A stretch of DNA of 64,000 bases from Acetothermia bacterium UBA3571 (GTDB taxonomy: Bacteria; Bipolaricaulota; Bipolaricaulia; Bipolaricaulales; Bipolaricaulaceae): assembly GCA_002375995.1 (NCBI GenBank), contig DFNI01000011.1:1-64000 (forward strand), in the 5' to 3' direction. Position numbers and translations under genes: made by a program. Every line of letters begins with the position of its first letter. The stretch's first letter is position 1. Shown one piece after another: positions 58,365-64,000 of the stretch. A model generated the notes under the pieces. It saw only the letters and a program-made list of their open reading frames with translations. It was not told the DNA's origin and did no database searches.

Positions 58365-59741
58365 TTGCGCGAACGTATCCTCGAGGGGCCGGTCTTAAAA
58401 ACTATGCTGGTGCTGGCCTGGCCGGTGATGGTCTCCAACGCCCTGCAAGCCCTTTACAATCTGATCGATGCCTTCTGGCTGGGGAAGCTCTCCACCGAAG
58501 CCCTCTCCGCCCCCACGGTGGCGTGGCCGGTGATCTTCACCTTCATGTCGTTGGGGATCGGGTTTCAGATCGCGGGATCGGCCATCGTGGCCCAATACAC
58601 CGGGGCTGGAGACCGGGAGGGGGCGGATCGGGCCGGCACCCAGGTTTTTTCTTTTCTGTTCCTTCTTTCTGCCTTAGCCGGCGCCGTAGGTTGGGGCGCA
58701 GCCCCGGCGATCCTCCGCCTCATGGGGACGCCATCGGAGATATACCCCCTGGCCGTGTCCTACCTGCGGATCGTCTCCGCGGGCTTTCCCCTCATGTTCG
58801 GCACTTTCGCCTTCACGGGGCTTTTGATGGGGGTGGGTGATACCCGCACCCCCATGTACCTCATGGGCACCTCCGTGGTTGCCAACGCGGTCATGGATCC
58901 GTTCCTCATCTTCGGGTGGGGTCCGTTCCCGGAACTGGGGGTGGCGGGGGCGGCCCTGGCCACCGTGATCTCCCGGGGGGTAGCCGCTTGTGTTGGGGTG
59001 TGGCTCCTTTCCACCGGGAAGGTGGGGGTGCGGCTGCGGGCACGCTGGCTCCTTCCCCGCTGGCACGAAATCGCGAGGATCCTCCGGGTAGGGACCCCCA
59101 ATGCGGTGGACCATATGGCCACATCGCTCGGTTTCGTGGTCTTGATGGGGCTCGTGGCCGGGTTCGGCACCGTGGTGGTAGCGGCCTACGGGATCGGCCA
59201 ACGCATCATCCACTTCCTCAACGTGGCCATCTGGGGCGCTACTACCGCCCTCCTCACCATGGTGGGACAGAACCTGGGGGCAGGTCAGTTCGACCGGGCC
59301 GAGGAGATCGCCCACCGGGGGATCCGGAGCACGGTGGCCTTTCTGTGCGTGGTCTCGGTGGCGGCCTTCCTTTTGCGGGAACCCCTCTACCGCGTCTTCA
59401 TCGGCGACTCCGCGGTGATCGCCGAAGGCAAAAGGTTCCTGGGGATCTTCGGGTTCTCGGTGCCGTTCTTCGGCCTGTTCGCGGCCACGAGCTCGGTCTT
59501 CCGGGGTGCGGGGAACACCGTCCCTCCCATGGTCTTTTCTGTAGCGCGCCTTTGGGGCCTGAGGATCTTCTCTTCTTGGGCGCTGGGTTACGCCCTGGGG
59601 TTGGGTCCCTTGGGGCTTTGGATCGGCATGTCCCTCAGCAACTATCTGGGAGGCCTGGGGCTTTATCTTTGGCTCCTCCGGGGCACGTGGAAGCGGCGGC
59701 TGGTGGGCGAGCCGGAGAGGGCGCTAGTGGCCTGCGACTGA
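58365..59741 (+). CDS. MATE family multidrug/Na+ efflux transporter
   Basis: The 458-aa membrane protein has 12 helices and the MATE pattern in both halves: LAWPVMVSNALQALYNLIDAFWLG, GAGDREGADRAG and later VGTPNAVDHMATSLGFVVLM, GQNLGAGQFDRAEEIAHRG. Exports cationic drugs or metabolites using Na+ or H+. The TTG start follows GAAGGGGGGAAA. Divergent from hpt. Confidence 0.93.
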   Translation: MRERILEGPVLKTMLVLAWPVMVSNALQALYNLIDAFWLGKLSTEALSAPTVAWPVIFTFMSLGIGFQIAGSAIVAQYTGAGDREGADRAGTQVFSFLFLLSALAGAVGWGAAPAILRLMGTPSEIYPLAVSYLRIVSAGFPLMFGTFAFTGLLMGVGDTRTPMYLMGTSVVANAVMDPFLIFGWGPFPELGVAGAALATVISRGVAACVGVWLLSTGKVGVRLRARWLLPRWHEIARILRVGTPNAVDHMATSLGFVVLMGLVAGFGTVVVAAYGIGQRIIHFLNVAIWGATTALLTMVGQNLGAGQFDRAEEIAHRGIRSTVAFLCVVSVAAFLLREPLYRVFIGDSAVIAEGKRFLGIFGFSVPFFGLFAATSSVFRGAGNTVPPMVFSVARLWGLRIFSSWALGYALGLGPLGLWIGMSLSNYLGGLGLYLWLLRGTWKRRLVGEPERALVACD

Positions 59742-59935
59742 CGTTCGTATACCCCAAATCGTTTCCCGCTCCAGGCGTATTCTGAAACCTTTGGGAGCTT
59801 CGCCCACTCTTCGGGAGTGTACACCAAGGGATTGGCGGGCACGGGGAGCTCTTCGTAAGGGAAGGACGCGGCGCGGCGGATGAAAGGGCTATCGGAGCGC
59901 ACCACCACCATCACGATATCCACGTCACTACCCAC
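59663..59935 (-). pseudogene. Truncated nucleotidyltransferase-domain fragment
   Basis: The frame starts at a GTG within VGSDVDIVMVVVRSD, which is the DxD half of a nucleotidyltransferase motif, and continues SFPYEELPVPANPLVYTPEEW. The GS half and N-terminal helix are missing because a TAA lies just upstream. The 3' end overlaps the MATE gene. It looks like the C-terminal part of a DNA polymerase beta-like MNT antitoxin. Confidence 0.7.
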
Positions 59936-59967
59936 GCACCGAGTCCCGCCAGCTTACCGGACCGGGC

Positions 59968-60255
59968 CTAGTTCCCAACCTCGAGCTTCTCCGGCGGCCT
60001 AATGGAACGTCCTCCGATCCGGGGGATATCCAAACCCCTCTGAAGGCGAATCACGATCCAACCTTCCAGAACTTCCCGTAGGTTGTTCCGACACTCCTCC
60101 AAGGTCCTCCCGGTGGCCCACACGCCCTTCAATTCGGGGATCTCCCCGTAATAAGGCTCCTCTTCGTCCCGCAGAAGCTCGTATTTGGCCCGGGCCAGCA
60201 CGGCCTCGATGTATTCACGATCACACAAATCACCTCTCCAAAAGTACATCCGCAA
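59968..60255 (-). CDS. HicB-like antitoxin family protein
   Basis: The 95-aa product has the HicB fold: YGEIPELKGVWATGRTLEECRNNLREVLEGWI, then IRLQRGLDIPRIGG. No HicA toxin gene is next to it, so it is an orphan or regulates elsewhere. It begins 8 nt after scpB and may be cotranscribed. The N-terminal stretch (MRMYFWRGDLC) is atypical and a later start is possible. Confidence 0.82.
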   Translation of the reverse strand: MRMYFWRGDLCDREYIEAVLARAKYELLRDEEEPYYGEIPELKGVWATGRTLEECRNNLREVLEGWIVIRLQRGLDIPRIGGRSIRPPEKLEVGN

Positions 60256-60263
60256 AGGATCCC

Positions 60264-60737
60264 TCAGGCGCGGAAATCTTCGGGCGATTCGAGGCCGAAG
60301 TATTCCAGGAACTCCTCTGTCACCTCCAGGACCTTGGTGGGACCCTTCCGCTCCGCCCGCACGAACCCCCGGTCGATCAGCTCCCGGATGTGGGCGTAGG
60401 CCCGCTGCCCCCGGATCTTCACCACCTCCGCCTGGGTGATGGGGCCCCGGTAGGCGATCAGGGCCAGGGTCCTGAGCACTGGCTCGGGGATGTCCCCTCC
60501 CGGAGCCAGGGGGCGCACGAGGTCCGCGTACTCCTCCAAGAGCTCGAGGAGGTACCCCCCCGATTTCCTGGCCAACCGGTAGGGCTTGCCCTCGCGCTCG
60601 AGCTCCGCGGCGATCTCCTCCAGAGCGGCATAGATCTCTTCGGCAGGGAAGCGGAGAACCCGCGAGAGTTCCTCCAGGGACAGGGGCTTCGTGGCCACAA
60701 AAAGCGCCGCCTCAACGGCGGCCTTTACGTTTCCCAT
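60264..60737 (-). CDS. scpB: Segregation and condensation protein ScpB
   Basis: ScpB is a winged-helix kleisin partner in the SMC-ScpAB complex. The 157-aa product has two winged helices: KAAVEAALFVATKPLSLEELSRVL and ALIAYRGPITQAEVVKIRGQRAYAHIRELIDRGFV, with PEPVLRTL between. It overlaps scpA by 26 nt, giving a translationally coupled operon smc-scpA-scpB. Confidence 0.95.
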   Translation of the reverse strand: MGNVKAAVEAALFVATKPLSLEELSRVLRFPAEEIYAALEEIAAELEREGKPYRLARKSGGYLLELLEEYADLVRPLAPGGDIPEPVLRTLALIAYRGPITQAEVVKIRGQRAYAHIRELIDRGFVRAERKGPTKVLEVTEEFLEYFGLESPEDFRA

Positions 60738-61431
60738 CTTCCGTGACCCGCACGATCAGCTCCCCCAGGAACCGCCGTTGGGTGAGCACCACCTTGCCCT
60801 CTGCGTCCAGGTGCAGAAGCTCCATGAACCTGGCTACCACTTCCCCGGGGTCCTCCTGGGAAAGGAGCATCCGGAAGGGGACCTCGCGTTTGCCGTTGAG
60901 CATGGCAAGGAGGCGCTTGAAGAGGCGCTTGGCTCGCACGGAGAAGGGCTCCCCCTGGGGGACCGGCACCTCTGGCTTTGTGCGTTTCCTCCCCCTGCGT
61001 TTTTTTTGTTTTTCCTGGGCCAACGCGGCCCTGAGGGCCCGCTCCAACTCCGCCAGGGTTACCTTCCGGCGGGGACGCCGCACCACCGGGAGCCGGAGCT
61101 CTGGGGCGATGTACACCCCCTCCTCGGGGAGGAAGTCCGCTTCCTCCGCGGCCAGGGCGAGGTCCTCTGTGTGGTGTCCGTTTCCGTTGCCGTTCCGCCC
61201 GTTGAGCTCCCGCAAAACCTCTGACTTGAGCCGCAAAAGCACCGCCCCCACCAGCAACATCCGCCCCGGGACCTCCAGCTCCAGGGCCCGGACTTCCTGT
61301 AGGTACTCCCGGAACCGCCGCACCAGCTCCACGATGTCGATGTCCCAGGGATCCATGTCGGCGGTCAGGGCCCTGAGCACCGTCTCCCAGTCCGCCCGTG
61401 CTAGCCGCTCCGGGGATATCTCAACGCGCAT
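60712..61431 (-). CDS. scpA: Segregation and condensation protein ScpA (kleisin)
   Basis: The 239-aa kleisin links the SMC head and neck. The N-terminal region (DPWDIDIVELVRRFREYLQE, AGVLLRLKSEVL-like MLLVGAVLLRLKSEVL), a central acidic/basic linker and a C-terminal winged helix (EDPGEVVARFMELLHLDAEGKVVLTQRRF). It overlaps smc by 11 nt. Confidence 0.95.
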   Translation of the reverse strand: MRVEISPERLARADWETVLRALTADMDPWDIDIVELVRRFREYLQEVRALELEVPGRMLLVGAVLLRLKSEVLRELNGRNGNGNGHHTEDLALAAEEADFLPEEGVYIAPELRLPVVRRPRRKVTLAELERALRAALAQEKQKKRRGRKRTKPEVPVPQGEPFSVRAKRLFKRLLAMLNGKREVPFRMLLSQEDPGEVVARFMELLHLDAEGKVVLTQRRFLGELIVRVTEDGKRKGRR

Positions 61432-63913
61432 TTCCCACCAACTCCACCGCCACCACGTGGGAGGAGCCGCCCCGCATGGTCACTCCGTACACCCGGTCGG
61501 CGTGCCGGATGAGCTCCTCGTTGTGGGAGATCACGATCACCTGGGCTTCCCGGGCGATCTCCTTGAGTAACCCCGCCAGCCTTTCCGAGTTGGGTTTATC
61601 TAGCGCCGCGTCCACCTCGTCGAAGAGGTAGAAGGGGGCCGGCTTCCCCGCCGAAAGCGCGAGGATAAACGCGATCGCCACCAGGGTCTTCTCCCCGCCC
61701 GAGAGGGCGTCCAGGAGCTTGGGTTCTTTCCCGGGAGGACGGGCCCGCACCAAGAGCCCCGAGGAGAGGTCCTCCGGGTCCTCTAGGGAAAGCCCCGCTT
61801 CCCCCCCGCCGAAAAGCTGCACGAACCGGCGGTTGAGCTCCGCCGACACCGCCTCCATGGTGGAGAGGAAACGCTCCTTTTTCTTTCGCTCGATGTCGGC
61901 GATCAGGGTCTCGATCTCCCGCTTCTCCCGCTCTAAGGTCTGAACCCTCTCCTTGAACGCCTGGAACTCCGAAAGGTACGCTTCGTACTCCTCGATGGCC
62001 CGCATGTTCACCGGCCCGAACGAGGAGAGCTGGGATTCCAGCTCCCGGAGGCGGGACTGGAGGGCGTTGACCGATCCCTCGACCGGTTCACTCGGCTCCG
62101 GGGCCTCGCCGATCAGGGCCAGCTTCCCCTGGATCTCCCCCAGTTCCCGCTCGTAGCGGGCGTGCATGCTGCGGGCCCGCTCCAGCGCCCGGTAGACCTC
62201 CTTCCGCCGCTCCCTGAGGGCCGAAAGCTCCTCCTCCCGCTTGGAACGGGTTTTCTTGCGCTGGGCTTGGCGGAGGCTCGCGCGGTGGAGCTCCTCCTCC
62301 GCTTCCCGGGCCTCCCGCTGGAGCCGGGCGATCTCCCCTCGCAGCCGGGTGAGTTCCTCCCGCAGGCGCTGGATCTGGGCCTCCCGGCCGGAGAGGTCCG
62401 GCCCCCGGGGGACACGCTTCCGGCGGAACCCCCCGGATATGGCACCGCCCCGCTCGAGCAGATCCCCGTCCAGGCTCACCGCCCGCACCCCCAACACGTC
62501 CCGCAGTACCTCCAGGGACTCCACCACCACCGTGTCCGCGAGCACGTACTGAAACGCGGGCACCACCTCGGGATCGCAGCGCAAAAGCTCCACCAGAAGC
62601 CCAAGGACCCCCTCCCGCCCCAAAAGCCCCTTCGCCTTGGGGGAGATGGGGGGTGGGGAAAGTTTGTCCAGGGGGAGGAACCGGGCGCGGCCGATCTCGT
62701 TCTCCTTCAGGTACCTCAGACACTCCAGGGCCACATCCCGGGTGGACACCACGATATCGTGGGCATGTCCCCCCAGAGCCGCCTCCAGGGCCACTTGGAG
62801 CTCCGTGTCCACTTCCCCCAGGTCCCCCAGCATCCCGACGACCCCGTCCCAACCCAGGGAGAGGATCTCCTGAACCGCCTCGGGGATGCGGCGGGGAGGG
62901 GGGGAAAGGCGCTTTATCTCCTCCAGGGCCTCGACGAGCGAGCGGATCTCCCGCTCCTTGGCTTTGGCCTCCGCTTCCTTGGCGGCTAGCTCCCCTCGCA
63001 GCCGCTCCACCCGCTGGACAAGCTGTAACACCTCGCGGTCACTTCCGGGCTCCCCGGCCTCCGTTTCCTTTTCCCTGAGCTCCCACTCGATCTCTTCCAC
63101 CTTGCGGTCGAGGGACGCCACTTCCTCGGCCAGGGCCTCGGCTTCCTTCTTGTAGCGACGGAGCTCCTCCTTGACCTTGGCCTCGGCTTCCTTCAGCTCC
63201 CGGAAGCGGAGGTACTTCAGGGTGGCGAGGACCCGCTCCCTTTCCGCCTCGAGCTCCCGGTACTTGAGGGCTGCCTCCCGTTCGCGGTGAAGCTCCACCA
63301 GGTGACGGCGCCGCTCGGCGAGCAAGATCCGGGAGGCGTTGAGCCTCTCCTTCACCTGGGCCAGCTCCGCGATGGCCTTGGCCTTGCGCTCCTCGTAAGC
63401 GGCAATCCCTGCCACCTCTTCGATGAGCTCCCGTCGACGTCTGGGAGAGCGCTCGAGGACTTCCGTGACCATGCCCTGTTCCACGATGTAGTGCCCTCCG
63501 GGCTCAATCCCCCCCAAGGAAAGCAGCCGCTCCACATCTCCCGCGGGGACCACCTTGCCCATGATCCGGTAGGTGGAGGAGGTAGCAGTGATGCGGCGGG
63601 AGAGGATCACCTCATCGGTGTGCTCGGGGAGGAGCTCGTCGAAGGCGCCGGAGGAGTTGTCGAGGACCAAGGAGACCTCGGCCTCGGGGACCGTGCCTTT
63701 CTTGGGGTTAGTGTAGAGGAGATGTTCGATCCTCCCGGCCCTGAGGGCCCGGGAGCGATACCCCATCACGAAGGTAATGGCGTCCAGGATGTTGGATTTC
63801 CCGGTCCCGTTTTCCCCCACGATGGCGGTAAACCCGGGGTAAAAAGGGATGGAGGTTTTCTTCCCGAAGGACTTGAACCCCTGGATGGTGAGGTTCTTGA
63901 TGTAGGTCCTCAT
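61421..63913 (-). CDS. smc: Chromosome condensation ATPase SMC, short-armed
   Basis: SMC organises and segregates chromosomes by DNA loop handling. The 830-aa protein has Walker A GENGTGKS (33-40), the SMC N-terminal IQGFKSFGKKTSIPF, a hinge (about 340-500, with DGVVGMLGDL and LERGGAISGGF), ABC signature LSGGEKTL, Walker B FYLFDEVDAALD and IVISHNEEL. Typical bacterial SMC is about 1150-1200 aa; here each coiled-coil arm is only about 150 residues, so the arms are shortened. The frame is continuous; no truncation. It overlaps the upstream partial gene by 4 nt (ATGA). Confidence 0.95.
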   Translation of the reverse strand: MRTYIKNLTIQGFKSFGKKTSIPFYPGFTAIVGENGTGKSNILDAITFVMGYRSRALRAGRIEHLLYTNPKKGTVPEAEVSLVLDNSSGAFDELLPEHTDEVILSRRITATSSTYRIMGKVVPAGDVERLLSLGGIEPGGHYIVEQGMVTEVLERSPRRRRELIEEVAGIAAYEERKAKAIAELAQVKERLNASRILLAERRRHLVELHREREAALKYRELEAERERVLATLKYLRFRELKEAEAKVKEELRRYKKEAEALAEEVASLDRKVEEIEWELREKETEAGEPGSDREVLQLVQRVERLRGELAAKEAEAKAKEREIRSLVEALEEIKRLSPPPRRIPEAVQEILSLGWDGVVGMLGDLGEVDTELQVALEAALGGHAHDIVVSTRDVALECLRYLKENEIGRARFLPLDKLSPPPISPKAKGLLGREGVLGLLVELLRCDPEVVPAFQYVLADTVVVESLEVLRDVLGVRAVSLDGDLLERGGAISGGFRRKRVPRGPDLSGREAQIQRLREELTRLRGEIARLQREAREAEEELHRASLRQAQRKKTRSKREEELSALRERRKEVYRALERARSMHARYERELGEIQGKLALIGEAPEPSEPVEGSVNALQSRLRELESQLSSFGPVNMRAIEEYEAYLSEFQAFKERVQTLEREKREIETLIADIERKKKERFLSTMEAVSAELNRRFVQLFGGGEAGLSLEDPEDLSSGLLVRARPPGKEPKLLDALSGGEKTLVAIAFILALSAGKPAPFYLFDEVDAALDKPNSERLAGLLKEIAREAQVIVISHNEELIRHADRVYGVTMRGGSSHVVAVELVGNAR

Positions 63914-64000
63914 GTCTCCTCGAAGAGGGGGAGTTGAAACACCCGCACGGGCTTCTCCGAACGCGGCTCCATATTTTCGGGGCGGGCCTCAAAAAGAGGG
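63910..64000 (-). CDS. 3' end of an unidentified gene running off the window
   Basis: The minus-strand frame entering at 64000 encodes PLFEARPENMEPRSEKPVRV then FQLPLFEET and stops at 63910-63912, overlapping the smc ATG by 4 nt. The fragment is too short to identify. The overlap indicates it is part of the smc-scpAB operon. Confidence 0.7.
   Translation of the reverse strand, partial: PLFEARPENMEPRSEKPVRVFQLPLFEET

Overview
The window is chromosomal DNA from a high-GC bacterium. Bacterial identity rests on smpB, scpA/scpB/smc, mnmA, hpt and a CCA-encoding tRNA-Leu. A tungsten-type aldehyde:ferredoxin oxidoreductase, PolX, a TIP49-type ATPase and a probably pyrophosphate-linked glycolytic kinase suggest an anaerobic, probably thermophilic, deep-branching lineage. 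A Bipolaricaulota/OP1-like host is only a guess; the phylum cannot be fixed from this sequence.

1-10.3 kb (all minus strand): an accessory/defence island. In transcription order it holds a damaged MNT/HEPN toxin-antitoxin pair, hsdM, a Phd-type antitoxin with a VapC toxin, a Schlafen/AlbA_2-type regulator, hsdS, and a large unrecognised helical protein (1132 aa). hsdR is not in the window. A decayed IS481-like transposase has replaced the 5' end of the MNT gene, the HEPN gene is frameshifted, and IS21-like direct repeats lie upstream of hsdS. The first 5 kb is visibly more A/T-rich than the rest.

10.7-13.7 kb: smpB, an AOR-family tungstoenzyme and mobB.

13.7-27 kb: a metal and thiol trafficking region. 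An ArsR repressor with a 12-2-12-like operator faces a Zn/Cd P1B-ATPase, a DUF1573 protein with two rhodanese folds lacking catalytic Cys, and a thioredoxin-CcdA fusion. Then come a YHS mini-protein, a broken FTR1 iron permease, two tandem Cys-rich exported paralogues of unknown function, DUF302, a His-rich mini membrane protein, a methyltransferase, a YHS-CopB ATPase, and a MerR regulator with a clear spacer operator driving a CPVC thioredoxin-like protein. This is the best candidate for an undescribed system: probably periplasmic or cell-surface metal and sulfur handling.

27-36 kb: housekeeping and mixed genes (HIT, DUF151, YbjN-like, PolX, DUF6485, alkaline-phosphatase-superfamily enzyme, cupin, mnmA) and a TIP49/RuvBL-type AAA+ ATPase, which is rare in bacteria, followed by MtfA-like peptidase and an SNase-LTD fusion.

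36.9-44.8 kb (minus): a citrate or citramalate lyase cluster (CitD-CitE fusion, CitF, HD protein, LeuC-type dehydratase, DUF362 ferredoxin-like protein), then a PhoPQ-related hydrolase and tpiA.

45-51 kb: slipin, YycJ-like hydrolase, M20 peptidase, ABC exporter, MFS transporter, small membrane protein, tRNA-Leu(UAG).

51-64 kb: CtpA protease and a sugar-phosphate operon (PFK with GGDD, LacD-type aldolase, galT, glgC), Nif3-like, hpt, a MATE pump, remnants of toxin-antitoxin genes, and scpB-scpA-smc, with an SMC of unusually short arms.
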